Source: Janthinobacterium sp. FW305-129 (GTDB lineage: Bacteria; Pseudomonadota; Gammaproteobacteria; Burkholderiales; Burkholderiaceae_D). Taken from it: a stretch of DNA of 64,000 nt. The stretch is taken from contig NZ_JACYMM010000003.1 in assembly GCF_020858115.1 (NCBI RefSeq), forward strand, positions 516,016 through 580,015, read 5' to 3'. Positions 18,001 to 26,311 of the stretch are shown in pieces. The number at the start of each line of letters is the position of its first letter. Position 1 is the first letter of the stretch. Position numbers and translations under genes: made by a program. The notes beneath the pieces were generated by a model. The model saw nothing but the letters and a program-made list of their open reading frames with translations, did not search any database and was not told the DNA's origin.

Positions 18001-19762
18001 TGACGAAATAGCGCGTGGTATCAAGCAGCGAAACCGAGTATGCCTGTTCGCGGTCGATGGCCACGCCCGCATTGTGCAGGGCCGGCAAAATGGTCGACAG
18101 CGGCGGCACCTTGTTGGCCGAGTACAGGCGAATGGTGGTAACGGCGCCCGTCTCGATGCGCACGGCCACGTGCGCCGGATCGGTATTGCGCAGGATGGTG
18201 TCGAGGTCGCGGAAGGCGACGGCCGGCGCGGTGGCGGCCACGTAGTCGAGCGGCAAAGTAGCGCAGAGTTTGCGCAGGCTGGCGCGCAGGGCCACGTCGG
18301 GCACGGCGTCGGCCACGGCGGCAAAGCCGTTATGCCAGCCATCGAGCACGCCCAGCAGCGGCTGTTCGATATCCGTTTCCAGATCCAGCGGGTAGCGCGC
18401 GGCGTGGGCGATCAGGTAGACGCGCGCCAGGGGGCCATCGGCCACCAGGGTTTGCGTGCTCACATGCGTGGCGCCGGAACTGGCTTGCAGGGCTTTTGCC
18501 AGGCTCGATGCGACGCTGGCGCTGTAGCGCTCGCGCGGCAGGTAGACCAGCACGTTCAGGTGGCGCGCGTACACGTCGCGGCGCGCGAAGACCTTGGTGC
18601 GCGGCTGCTTGTACAGCGAAACGACGGAACCGCATACTTGCGCCAGCCAGTCCAGGTCCGCTTCCAGCGCTTCGGTGCGCGGCAGGGATTCGAGGATTTC
18701 GCGGAATTTCTCGGCGCGGAAGCCTTGCTGGCGCACGCCGGCCAGGCTCAATACCTTGGCCACGCGGCCGCGCGCAAACGGCAGCGCCGCCAACGGGGTT
18801 GAATTGCCGGCGCGGGTGAACAGGCCGACGAAGCAATGCTCGCCCAGGATCGCGCCTTGCGCATCCATGTCGCGCACGCCGATGAAGTCCAGCTGCTGGT
18901 CGCGGTGCAAAGTACCCGCCACGTCGGCCTTGACGATGGACAGCGCCGAGTCGCGCTTGGCCAGGGTGTCGAAGTCGCCGGGAATATTCGCCAGGCAGGT
19001 GCCGTACACGGGGTGCGCCGTATCCTGCAGCACGCCGACGCGGCTCGGGATGTCGCGTTCGAGTTCACGCACGCCCGGCTTGACGCGGTAATAGGCGTAG
19101 CCGAATACTTCAAAGCCGCCGCTGCGGGCCCATTCCAGGAAGGCGGCCACTTCCGCGCCCTCTTCGCCATGCTGCGCTGCAGCCGTGGCGACGGTGGCCA
19201 GGCGCTCGCTCATGGCGGCGGCATCGCGGCGCACGACGGCAGCGTCACGCGCGACCGTCTCCAGGGCGGCGACCAGCGCGGCCAGGGCTTCCGGCGCCAG
19301 CTCTTCGTCGAGCAGCACCAGCACATACGATTCGAGCGGGTCGCCCGGCTGGCGCACCGCTTCCACGCTGCCATCAAGAGCGCGGCGCACGGGCAGCACG
19401 GTATTCATCACGCCGCGCACGGCCAGGTGCTGGCGGCGCATGGCCATGACGATGGAATCGACCAGGTAAGGCATGTCTTCGTTCAGGATCAGCAAGGCGC
19501 TCGCCATGCCGCCACGGCCATCCGCATAACGCAGGGTGGCGATTTGGCAGCCGCTGCCGGTGCGCTTGGCCGCTTGCGTGAAGCCGTCAACCAGCACGGG
19601 CGCCAGGCTATCGGGCGCGATGTCGGCCAGGTCTTCGGCGTCGAGCGAGTCGAGCCATGCCTGCACCAGCTGCACGACAGGCGCCGCCGCCTTGCCTGCA
19701 TTGCCAGCCGCGTTAATCAGCTCCAGCGTTTGTGTACGCAAATCTTGTGGCGTGTGATTCAT
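15047..19762 (-). CDS. gdhB: NAD-specific glutamate dehydrogenase, 180-kDa (GDH180) class
   Basis: This 1571-residue protein matches the very large GdhB class, which oxidatively deaminates glutamate to 2-oxoglutarate and ammonium. Residues 1 to about 700 form the long N-terminal regulatory region of this class. The catalytic core at about 720-1200 has GGLRWSDRMEDYRTEVLG and VKAQMVKNAVIVPAGAKGGF, with the catalytic lysine region, then a NAD-binding fold with VVAEGGNLGATQAGR and DNSAGVDCSDHEVN. A roughly 370-residue C-terminal helical region follows. ATG 19762 has GGAG 7 nt upstream. A 149-nt gap separates it from astB, so it may have its own promoter. Its stop overlaps the astE start. In Pseudomonas aeruginosa, GdhB is arginine-inducible through ArgR; here it lies inside the ast cluster. 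Confidence 0.96.
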   Translation of the reverse strand: MNHTPQDLRTQTLELINAAGNAGKAAAPVVQLVQAWLDSLDAEDLADIAPDSLAPVLVDGFTQAAKRTGSGCQIATLRYADGRGGMASALLILNEDMPYLVDSIVMAMRRQHLAVRGVMNTVLPVRRALDGSVEAVRQPGDPLESYVLVLLDEELAPEALAALVAALETVARDAAVVRRDAAAMSERLATVATAAAQHGEEGAEVAAFLEWARSGGFEVFGYAYYRVKPGVRELERDIPSRVGVLQDTAHPVYGTCLANIPGDFDTLAKRDSALSIVKADVAGTLHRDQQLDFIGVRDMDAQGAILGEHCFVGLFTRAGNSTPLAALPFARGRVAKVLSLAGVRQQGFRAEKFREILESLPRTEALEADLDWLAQVCGSVVSLYKQPRTKVFARRDVYARHLNVLVYLPRERYSASVASSLAKALQASSGATHVSTQTLVADGPLARVYLIAHAARYPLDLETDIEQPLLGVLDGWHNGFAAVADAVPDVALRASLRKLCATLPLDYVAATAPAVAFRDLDTILRNTDPAHVAVRIETGAVTTIRLYSANKVPPLSTILPALHNAGVAIDREQAYSVSLLDTTRYFVTSLTVDAASAAKLAQPSVVAVAQELFAALFNDTAEDGRLNGLVIEGGLSTREVQLVRAYTSYWRQTGSRFSVRYIAESLRKQPAQVKALVEAFLQRFDPSLSDAQHAAALEAIAAIKAGLPSVNHADTEEILGALADLMAATLRTSYFQNNQQGDKIIFKFDTSSLALVPEPRPYREIFVFSRRFEGVHLRGGPVARGGLRWSDRMEDYRTEVLGLVKAQMVKNAVIVPAGAKGGFVCKMMPKDAVRETIAAEGEAVYRLFISSLLEVTDNRSLGNIVPPVDTVCFDDADPYLVVAADKGTATFSDIANGIAVQRGFWLGDAFASGGSNGYDHKKLGITAKGAFEAVKRHFYEMDHDLNTTPVTMVGVGDMSGDVFGNGVLLSRQLKLVAAFDHRHIFLDPTPDVAVSFDERARLFALPRSSWDDYNKELISAGGGVYPRSARTIELSPQIRAALDIAETSLAPEELMHRILKSPVDLFYNGGIGTYIKASTETHAQVKDRANDHIRVSGNELRVKVVAEGGNLGATQAGRIEFALAGGRIFTDAIDNSAGVDCSDHEVNVKIWLDVEVNAGKLTEAERNRELYAMTDDVERLVLRDNTQQTHLLVRELQAQGESTVQDGYAALIASLEEEGALSRELEQLPSVAELARRKADGRGLTTPELAVVIANVKNRFKRILSALPLTDETWAEPVLKPYFPSLLVATRSALDHPLANAILATVLANEVINRCGPLMIRNLAAEHGVDESAVILAWGQAWVALNLAPVFDALDADALTVPRDVSIRVDAQTRVLQQTMIAGVLSVPAEQLRGAGLAELTGLFGAESKRELLKAVGIKSEAALVPGLTPAFVQAWDAVDALEVVAGFLFPALSVPRPASMDLAAFLQVGLALRSQAGIDTLERGLKLAAQGKSQEQLRNYAQQALRRTQQRLLTQVLARAEQGNAGQAVDAVTGALGLSAYVAATELEQAMLDVWTLSEAVNKVAVEAAV

Positions 19763-19911
19763 CTTGCATCTCCATTACGGTAATGTGAATGTCCAACGCT
19801 GTCGTTCGGGCTTGTGGCTGGGCGGCAGCGGTGTCAAGAGACGGGGGTCGCCCGTCCAATTCTGTGCTACGGATAGTCTGTCTCGGATTTTTTCTGTGTG
19901 TTTTCTATCGC

Positions 19912-21252
19912 CTACAAGTCGTACAATCCCGGTAAGTTGAGGATGATCGTCAATTCTTCAAGCGCCGCATGCACTTCCAGCGCCAGCTGCGGGTCGGCCA
20001 GGTCACCCGGCTCCAGATGGTCGCGGTAGTGTTTTTCCACCCACTGCACCAGCCGATGGTACAGCGTTTCCGTCATGATCACGCCCTGGTGCATGGCGCG
20101 CGCCTCGGTTTCCGTCAGGGCCACGCGCAAACGCAGGCAAGCGGGCCCGCCGCCGTTGCGCATGCTCTGGCGCAGGTCGAAATGGATCAGTTCATCAATG
20201 GGTCCACCGCTGGCCACCAGGCCTTCCAGGTAGCGCGACACGGCGCGGTTTTCCTGGCATTCCTGCGGTATCACCAGCGCCATCTTGCCGCCCTCTTTCG
20301 TCAGCAACTGGCTGTTGAACAGATAGCTGGTCACCGCATCCTGGATCGGCACCTGGCCCGTGTCCACGCGCAAGGCTTGCAGTTCCGTCCCGGTGGCGGC
20401 GACGGCGCGGCGCAGCTGCGACAGACTTTCCCCTTCATCGGCAAACGCCTGTTCGTGATAGAACAGCACATTGCCATTGCCGACGGCGATGACGTCGTTA
20501 TGGAACACGCCCTGGTCGATCACTTCCGGATTCTGCTGCACGTACACGGTGCGCTTCGCTTCCAGGCCATGCAGGCGCGCCACGGCTTGCGACGCTTCCA
20601 GCGTCTGGCGCGCCGGATAGCGCTTCGGCGACGGAGCGGAAGGATCGAACTCCACCCGGCCATACACGAACAATTCAACGGACGGCGCGCCGTGGTTCGC
20701 GCCCAAACGCGTGTGGTTGGCCGCGCCCTCGTCGCCAAAGGCGGGCGTCGACGGCAGCGCGTCGTGCACGGCGAAGTGCTTGTCGTCGCTGAAAATGGCG
20801 CGTAGGCTGCGCGCCGACTGCGCGTGCTCGAAGGCGCGGTGCAGCTTGTTATTCAGGTTGGCGGCCGTGAAATGCACGCGGCCATCTTGCGTGTCCGCCG
20901 ACGGGCTGACCGTGGCGGCATTCGCTGTCCACATGGGCGAGGCGGAATAGGCGCAGGCCAGGATGACGGGCGATTCCTGGTAGGCGCGCGCCAGCACCTC
21001 GGCGTCCGTGCCCGTGAAACCGATGGAGCGCAGCAGGCGGAAATTCGGCCGGTCCTGCGGCGGCAGCAAGGCTTGCGCAAAGCCGCGCGCGGCCAGGGCG
21101 CGCATCTTGGCCAGGCCCTGCAAGGCGGCCTGCTTCGGATTCGAAGCGCTTTTCACATTGCTGAACGAGGCCACGTTGCCGAACGACAGTCCGGCATAGT
21201 TATGCGATGGCCCGACCAGGCCGTCAAAATTGTATTCGCGCGTGCTGTGCAT
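19912..21252 (-). CDS. astB: N-succinylarginine dihydrolase
   Basis: The second AST enzyme converts N2-succinylarginine to N2-succinylornithine, CO2 and 2 NH3. The 446-residue protein of the guanidino-modifying pentein fold has the canonical start [19 protein letters not shown]. The triad is visible: Glu in [13 protein letters not shown], His in [17 protein letters not shown] and Cys near the C terminus in [12 protein letters not shown]. Length equals the E. coli enzyme (447). It lies 9 nt downstream of astD. ATG 21252 opens the conserved N terminus, so the start is secure. Confidence 0.97.
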   Translation of the reverse strand: MHSTREYNFDGLVGPSHNYAGLSFGNVASFSNVKSASNPKQAALQGLAKMRALAARGFAQALLPPQDRPNFRLLRSIGFTGTDAEVLARAYQESPVILACAYSASPMWTANAATVSPSADTQDGRVHFTAANLNNKLHRAFEHAQSARSLRAIFSDDKHFAVHDALPSTPAFGDEGAANHTRLGANHGAPSVELFVYGRVEFDPSAPSPKRYPARQTLEASQAVARLHGLEAKRTVYVQQNPEVIDQGVFHNDVIAVGNGNVLFYHEQAFADEGESLSQLRRAVAATGTELQALRVDTGQVPIQDAVTSYLFNSQLLTKEGGKMALVIPQECQENRAVSRYLEGLVASGGPIDELIHFDLRQSMRNGGGPACLRLRVALTETEARAMHQGVIMTETLYHRLVQWVEKHYRDHLEPGDLADPQLALEVHAALEELTIILNLPGLYDL

Positions 21253-21261
21253 GGGGTTTCC

Positions 21262-22743
21262 TTAAAAATTCAGGCCGGGCGACAGCTTGGCCGGCAGTTC
21301 CAATACGCTGTTCTCGATCGACGCGACCGGGTAGGCGCAATAGTCGGCTGCGTAATACGCGCTAGGACGGTGGTTGCCCGACTTGCCGATGCCGCCAAAC
21401 GGCGCCGTGCTGGCCGCGCCCGTGGTCGGACGATTCCAGTTGATGATGCCGGCGCGCGCGCGCGTTTGAAAAGTTTGCCACAGGGCAGGATCGTCGGACA
21501 GCAGCGCCGCGGCCAGGCCGAATTCGGTGGCGTTGGCGACCTTCAGGGCCGCATCGAAATCGGCCACGCGTATCACTTGCAGCAGGGGGCCGAACCATTC
21601 TTCGTCGGGGATGCCGGCGGCAGCGGTGACGTCGACGATGCCGGCCGTGACAAAGCCCGCCTCGGGATTCAACTGGCGCATCTGCAGCAGGGTGGTGCCG
21701 CCCTTGGCGACCATGTCCGCCTGCGCCTGCACCAGGCGCGCGGCTACGGCACTGGACACCACTGGCCCCATGAACGGCTGCGGCTGTGCGTCAGAGGCGC
21801 CGATGCCCAGTTTCGCCGCCACTTCCACCAGGCGCGCCACAAAAGCGGCACCAAAGGCGTTGTCCTGTACCACCAGGCGGCGCGCGCAGGTGCAGCGCTG
21901 CCCGGCCGAGACAAAGGCCGAGAAGATCGCGTGGTGCACGGCGGCGTCCACATCCTTCACGTCCCATACGACGAGGGCGTTGTTGCCGCCCATTTCCAGC
22001 GCCAGCATCTTGCCCGGCTGGCCGCCGAACTGGCGGTGCAGGCTGATGCCGGTCTGGCAGGAACCCGTAAACAGCACGCCGTCGAGGTGCGCATTGGCGC
22101 CCAGCGCCACGCCCGTATCGCGCCCGCCGTTGACGAGGTTGACGACGCCATTCGGCAAGCCCGCCTGCTGCCACAGCTGCACGGTTTTGATGGCCGTGCG
22201 CGGCGCGTATTCGCTGGGCTTGAAGACGATGGTGTTACCGGCGATCAGGGCCGGCACGATATGGCCGTTCGGCAGGTGGCCCGGGAAGTTATACGGGCCG
22301 AAGACGCCGAACACGCCATGCGGACGGTGGCGCAGCACGGCATCGCCATCGGCGATCTTGCTTTGCGTGATGCCCGTGCGCGCGTGGTACGACTGTACCG
22401 AAATATCGATCTTGTTGGCCATGGTGGCCACTTCCGTGCGCGACTCCCACAAGGGCTTGCCCACTTCTTCCGAAATCAAGAGCGCCAGCGCCTCGGCATG
22501 CTCCTTGAGCAGCTCGCGAAAGCGCACGCAGATGGCAATGCGCTCGTCGACGGGGGTATCGGCCCACGCTTCAAAGGCCGCGCGGGCGGCCTGGCAGGCT
22601 TGTCCGACTTCTTTCTCGGTCGCTTCCAGGCTGGCCCAGGTCTGCTTGCCGTTCGACGGGTCGATGGTGACGAGTTCGCGGCCCGTGCCCGGCAGCCAGG
22701 CGCCGTTGATGAAGTTCGATTGCGTGGTATTCACATTAGACAT
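21262..22743 (-). CDS. astD: N-succinylglutamate 5-semialdehyde dehydrogenase
   Basis: The fourth AST step oxidises succinylglutamate semialdehyde to succinylglutamate with NAD. The 493-residue aldehyde dehydrogenase has NFPGHLPNGHIVPALIAGN, the Gly-rich LFTGSCQTG, the general-base Glu in LALEMGGNN and the catalytic Cys in SAGQRCTCARR. All are typical of AstD. ATG 22743 was chosen because the previous gene's stop lies 8 nt inside (ATGTCTAA), the usual coupled arrangement, and GAGGA lies about 9 nt upstream. The longer frame to 22818 overlaps aruG and adds nothing recognisable. Confidence 0.97.
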   Translation of the reverse strand: MSNVNTTQSNFINGAWLPGTGRELVTIDPSNGKQTWASLEATEKEVGQACQAARAAFEAWADTPVDERIAICVRFRELLKEHAEALALLISEEVGKPLWESRTEVATMANKIDISVQSYHARTGITQSKIADGDAVLRHRPHGVFGVFGPYNFPGHLPNGHIVPALIAGNTIVFKPSEYAPRTAIKTVQLWQQAGLPNGVVNLVNGGRDTGVALGANAHLDGVLFTGSCQTGISLHRQFGGQPGKMLALEMGGNNALVVWDVKDVDAAVHHAIFSAFVSAGQRCTCARRLVVQDNAFGAAFVARLVEVAAKLGIGASDAQPQPFMGPVVSSAVAARLVQAQADMVAKGGTTLLQMRQLNPEAGFVTAGIVDVTAAAGIPDEEWFGPLLQVIRVADFDAALKVANATEFGLAAALLSDDPALWQTFQTRARAGIINWNRPTTGAASTAPFGGIGKSGNHRPSAYYAADYCAYPVASIENSVLELPAKLSPGLNF

Positions 22744-23788
22744 GGGGATGCTTCCTCGGGTTGAGTGACAAGGTGCGCACGGTATCGCCGTGATGGCAGC
22801 GCAGCAGATGCAGTTCATCGTCGTCCAGCGCGAGCTTGCCGCTATGCGGATTGGCGCTGGTGACGATCATGCGGAAATCTTTCAGGTCGGTGTTCGACAC
22901 CAGGTAAGGTTCGGCCTGGGCGGCGTCGCCGCACGCTTCCGACGCAGCCCCGGCGTCGAGCACGGCCGGCATACTGTCGCGCATGGCGCGCAGTTCGGAG
23001 ACGCGCGCCTGCAGCACGGGACCGGCGTCGAAAATGTCGACATAGCCTTCGAAGTGCAAGCCTTCCTGTTCCAGCAAACGGCGCGCGGGCGCCGTGCTCA
23101 GATGCACCTTGCCGATGACTTCCTGCGCCTCGTCGGGCAGGTAGGCCACGTACATGGGCTGGCGCGGCATCAGTTCGGCGATGAACGATTTCTTGCCCAG
23201 GCTGGTCAGGTCGTCGACGTGGTGGAAATCCATCTTGAAGAAGTGGCGGCCCAGGCCTTCGTAGAACGGCGAGCTGCCGTCCGGCGCCTGGTAGCCGCGC
23301 ATCTCCGCGATCAGCTTTTCCGTAAACAGGTGCGGGAACTGGGCGATAAACAGAAACCGGCTTTTCGACAGCAGCTTGCCGTTGTTGCCGCTGCGGTAAT
23401 CGGGGTGCAAAAACAGCGAGCACAGTTCCGTGCTGCCCGTCAGGTCGTTCGACAGGTACAAGGTTTCCATGCGCGTAAACACGTCGAGTTCGCGGCTGGA
23501 ATGGACCAGGGTGCCGATGCGGTAGTTATAGAACGGCTCTTCCAGGCCCACGGCGCCCTTGATGGCGCACACGCCGGCCAGGCGGCCCGTGTCGGTATCC
23601 TCCATGACGAACATGTAGTCGCGCTTGTCGGGCGCGATGGTTTCGGCGAACGAGGCGCAGGCAATCGCCAAGCGGTCGCCCAGCATTTTCATGTCCGGCT
23701 TGAGGGTGGTCATGCCGGTGCCGACCTGGCTGGCCAGGCCGTACAGGGCATCGAGGTCATTGGCGTTGATGGCGCGTACTACTAGCAT
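22736..23788 (-). CDS. aruG: Arginine N-succinyltransferase, subunit beta (AruG/AstA family)
   Basis: The first AST step is succinylation of arginine (and ornithine) by succinyl-CoA. The 350-residue AstA-family protein starts MLVVRAINANDLDALYGLA, with GTGMTTLKPD, LCSLFLHPDYRSGNNGKLLS, a GLGRHFFKMDF block, FIAELMPRQPMYVAYLP and YVDIFDAGP. These are the conserved AstA/AruFG signatures on a GNAT-like fold. Many Pseudomonas-type organisms use two paralogous subunits, and here both are adjacent and of similar length. ATG 23788 has GAGAG upstream. The stop overlaps the astD start by 8 nt. Confidence 0.95.
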   Translation of the reverse strand: MLVVRAINANDLDALYGLASQVGTGMTTLKPDMKMLGDRLAIACASFAETIAPDKRDYMFVMEDTDTGRLAGVCAIKGAVGLEEPFYNYRIGTLVHSSRELDVFTRMETLYLSNDLTGSTELCSLFLHPDYRSGNNGKLLSKSRFLFIAQFPHLFTEKLIAEMRGYQAPDGSSPFYEGLGRHFFKMDFHHVDDLTSLGKKSFIAELMPRQPMYVAYLPDEAQEVIGKVHLSTAPARRLLEQEGLHFEGYVDIFDAGPVLQARVSELRAMRDSMPAVLDAGAASEACGDAAQAEPYLVSNTDLKDFRMIVTSANPHSGKLALDDDELHLLRCHHGDTVRTLSLNPRKHPHV

Positions 23789-23801
23789 AATGTTCTCTCG
23801 G

Positions 23802-24833
23802 TTAGATGCGCACGCAAATGACGCTGTCGCCTTCGGCCACGGCCAGCGCTTCCAGCAGCTCGGCCGGCAAGCCAACGGTGTCCTGCGCTTCGAGCGCATC
23901 GCAGGTGAAGGTGACGGCGCGGAAGTTGCGCTCCGCGCCCGAAGCGATCGCGTAATGCACTTTCAGGCCCGTGCGGCTGGGCGTGACGCCTGCGACCACG
24001 CGGCGCGTGAGCGAGCCCGTAAACGAGCGCAGCGCATGCTTGTGCGCCTGCAGGATCGGGCCGCCATCGAAGATGTCGATGTAATCGTCCGCTTCAAAGC
24101 CTTCTTCCGTCAGCAAATTGAACGCTAGTTCGCCGCTCGGGTGGATCTGGCCCATGGCCGCCTGCGCGTCGCCAGGCAGCAGGGGCACGTACACGGGATA
24201 GTGCGGCATCAGTTCGACGATCAAGGTGCGGTTGCGGGCGCCGCCGATGACTTTTTCGGCATCGAGGAAATCCATCTGGAAGAACTTGCGGCCCAACGCG
24301 TCCCAGAACGGCGACTGGCCGTTGGCGTCCGTGATGCCGGCCAGCGGCACGAAGAAGCGATCGCCGAAACGGTGCGGCGCAAGCACGGCGAACAGCAGCC
24401 GCGCGCGCGACAGCAGGGCCGCTTCCAGGCCCGCCTGCTCCATGTTGCGCACAAAGAAGCCAGACAGCTGCGAGTACGCCGTCAACTCCGAGCACAGGGT
24501 CAGCGCATGCACGCTGTGGCTGATGTTCAGGTCGCGCGAGACTTGCTGAATGACGTCGTTGCGAAAGGAAAAATAGGTGCCGTTCGAGCCAGCCGAGGCG
24601 AAGATGGCGGCCGTACCGGCAATGCTCTTGTCGAACAGGGATTCAAGCACGAAGAGATACGACTCTTCGCTGGGGATGTCGACATGGGCGGCAAACGAGG
24701 CGATGGAGCGCTCGACGGAGGCGGCGATTTTCTCGCGCGTCTTCGGCAGGGTATGGACACCCGGCATGGTTACCGCGGCCAGCGCTTCGAGGGCTGCAAT
24801 ATCCGCAATTTCTACCGGACGGACAACATACAT
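23802..24833 (-). CDS. aruF: Arginine/ornithine N-succinyltransferase, subunit alpha (AruF)
   Basis: This is the paralogous partner of aruG in the arginine succinyltransferase. The 343-residue protein has MYVVRPVEIADIAALEAL, MPGVHTLP, LCSELTAYSQLSGFFV, ALGRKFFQMDF, VELMPHYPVYVPLLP and YIDIFDGGPILQAHK. Those motifs run in the same order as in aruG but with diverged sequence, and the GTGMTTLP-type loop is replaced by TMPGVHTLP, as in alpha subunits. It lies 13 nt upstream of aruG. A stable hairpin sits in the 95-nt gap that separates it from astC. Confidence 0.95.
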   Translation of the reverse strand: MYVVRPVEIADIAALEALAAVTMPGVHTLPKTREKIAASVERSIASFAAHVDIPSEESYLFVLESLFDKSIAGTAAIFASAGSNGTYFSFRNDVIQQVSRDLNISHSVHALTLCSELTAYSQLSGFFVRNMEQAGLEAALLSRARLLFAVLAPHRFGDRFFVPLAGITDANGQSPFWDALGRKFFQMDFLDAEKVIGGARNRTLIVELMPHYPVYVPLLPGDAQAAMGQIHPSGELAFNLLTEEGFEADDYIDIFDGGPILQAHKHALRSFTGSLTRRVVAGVTPSRTGLKVHYAIASGAERNFRAVTFTCDALEAQDTVGLPAELLEALAVAEGDSVICVRI

Positions 24834-24875
24834 GGGTACTCCTTCAATGCTGACGATGCTGGGGGTAGAACCAAG

Positions 24876-24902
24876 CCGGCCCGCAGCAAAGCGGCGGGCC
24901 GG
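24876..24902 (-). other. Intercistronic hairpin between astC and aruF
   Basis: CCGGCCCGC (24876-24884) pairs perfectly with GCGGGCCGG (24894-24902) around a 9-nt loop. No T-run follows on the minus strand, so it is not a canonical terminator. It may protect or separate the astC message, or act as a partial attenuator within the operon. Confidence 0.5.
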
Positions 24903-24928
24903 TGATCAAACAGGGAGCGAGGCTAGCC

Positions 24929-26170
24929 TCAGGCTTTCAGCATGCCGTCGATGGCGGCGCGCAGCAGACGGCCCGCTTCGGCAATCTGTTCGTCCGAGAC
25001 GATCAGGGCCGGCGCCAGGCGCACCACGTCCATGCCGGCGATCAGCACCATCAAGCCTTGCGCTTCGGCCGCTTTCTGGATGTCTTTCGCGCGGCCCTTC
25101 CAGGCATCGCTGACGACCAGGCCCAGCAGCAAACCGCTGCCGCGCACCACGGAGAACACTTGCGGGTAATCCGTGATCAAGCCTTGCAGCATGGCGATGG
25201 TGTTGACGCTGGCTTCCTTGACGCGCGCCAGGAATGCCGGCGTGTTGATCGTCTCCAGCACGGTCAGGGCCACGGTGGCGGCCAGCGGGTTGCCGCCGTA
25301 GGTGGTGCCATGGGTGCCGACGGCCAGGGTTTGCGCCAGTTCGTTGGTGGTCAGCATGGCGCCGATCGGGTAGCCGTTGCCCAGCGCCTTGGCGGCCGTC
25401 AGGATGTCCGGCGTGACGCCATAGCCCATGTAGGCAAACAACGCGCCAGTGCGGCCCATGCCGCTCTGGACTTCGTCGAAAATCAGCAGCGCGCCCGTCT
25501 TGTCGCACAGGGCGCGCAGCTCCTTGAGGAATTCCGGATTACCCGGCACCACGCCGCCTTCGCCCTGTACCGGCTCGACGATCACGGCGCACACGTCATC
25601 GCCGATGGCGGCGCGCGCCGCTTCGATGTCGTTGTAGGCGATATGGTCGATCGACGGCGGCAGCGGCTCGAAGCCTTCCGTGTACTTGGCCTGGCCGCCG
25701 ACGGAGACGGTAAACAGGGTGCGGCCGTGGAAGGAGCTGAAGCACGAGATGATGCGCGACTTGTGCGCGCCGAACTTGGTGTGCGCGTACTTGCGTGCCA
25801 GTTTCAGGGCCGCTTCGTTGGCTTCCGCGCCCGAGTTGCAGAAGAAGGCGCGGTCGGCGAAGGTCGCTTCCGTCAGGGCCAGCGCCAGGCGCAGCACGGG
25901 CTCGTTGGTGTAGCCGTTGCCCAAATGCCACAAATTATTGATTTGCTTGGTCAGCACGTCGACCAGGGCCGGATAGCAGTGGCCCAGGCTGTTGACGGCG
26001 ATGCCGGAGGTGAAATCGAGGTAATGCTTGCCCGACTGGTCCCACAGGTCCAGTCCGGAACCGCGCACGGGCACCATGGCTGCAGGGGCGTAGGTAGGAA
26101 CGAGGACCTGGTCAAAGGTTTCCCGGGTGACTGGACGAGCCGTTACGGTCGAATCAAGCTTGGCATTCAT
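24929..26170 (-). CDS. astC: Succinylornithine/acetylornithine aminotransferase (AstC/ArgM)
   Basis: The third AST step transaminates succinylornithine with 2-oxoglutarate to the 5-semialdehyde. The 413-residue class-III PLP aminotransferase has [43 protein letters not shown], the [14 protein letters not shown]sp and the PLP lysine in [17 protein letters not shown]. AstC and the biosynthetic ArgD are close homologues, and assignment to the catabolic form rests on its position as first gene of the ast cluster. ATG 26170 opens the usual N terminus. The promoter region upstream carries ArgR-like half-sites and TATAAT. Confidence 0.93.
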   Translation of the reverse strand: MNAKLDSTVTARPVTRETFDQVLVPTYAPAAMVPVRGSGLDLWDQSGKHYLDFTSGIAVNSLGHCYPALVDVLTKQINNLWHLGNGYTNEPVLRLALALTEATFADRAFFCNSGAEANEAALKLARKYAHTKFGAHKSRIISCFSSFHGRTLFTVSVGGQAKYTEGFEPLPPSIDHIAYNDIEAARAAIGDDVCAVIVEPVQGEGGVVPGNPEFLKELRALCDKTGALLIFDEVQSGMGRTGALFAYMGYGVTPDILTAAKALGNGYPIGAMLTTNELAQTLAVGTHGTTYGGNPLAATVALTVLETINTPAFLARVKEASVNTIAMLQGLITDYPQVFSVVRGSGLLLGLVVSDAWKGRAKDIQKAAEAQGLMVLIAGMDVVRLAPALIVSDEQIAEAGRLLRAAIDGMLKA

Positions 26171-26229
26171 AGCATTTCCCCATCAATATGTTAGGTACTC
26201 CGCAGCTACGACAGCTACGTGTGTACTGC

Positions 26230-26294
26230 ATTATAAAAAGCGGGATGCTAAAACTCTTTTGAATCTGCGACAAGGATTTTCACAATTCATCACA
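26230..26294 (-). promoter_or_regulatory. ast promoter with tandem ArgR-like half-sites
   Basis: On the minus strand a perfect TATAAT lies at 26235-26230, about 60 nt before the astC ATG, with a poor -35 match. Upstream are TGTCGC (26272-26267) followed by 8 nt and AA (26258-26257, overlapping the -35 position), and 22 bp further TGTGAT (26294-26289), again followed by 8 nt and AA. The ArgR half-site described in Pseudomonas aeruginosa is TGTCGC-N8-AA, used as tandem direct repeats. A weak -35 next to an activator site is what an AraC-type activator would need. The downstream leader holds CAGCTACG twice (26203-26210 and 26212-26219). Confidence 0.65.
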
Positions 26295-26311
26295 GCTCAA
26301 TGCGCCAGACG

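Noticed and set aside
15113..18802. Open frame of about 1229 codons antisense to gdhB
   Set aside because: It runs opposite to an unmistakable glutamate dehydrogenase and encodes a low-complexity His/Arg/Gln-rich protein with no motifs. Such antisense frames are expected in high-GC DNA.
19838..19856. GACGGG/CCCGTC hairpin between astB and gdhB as a terminator
   Set aside because: The stem is only 6 bp and no T-run follows on either strand, so a transcript break cannot be claimed.
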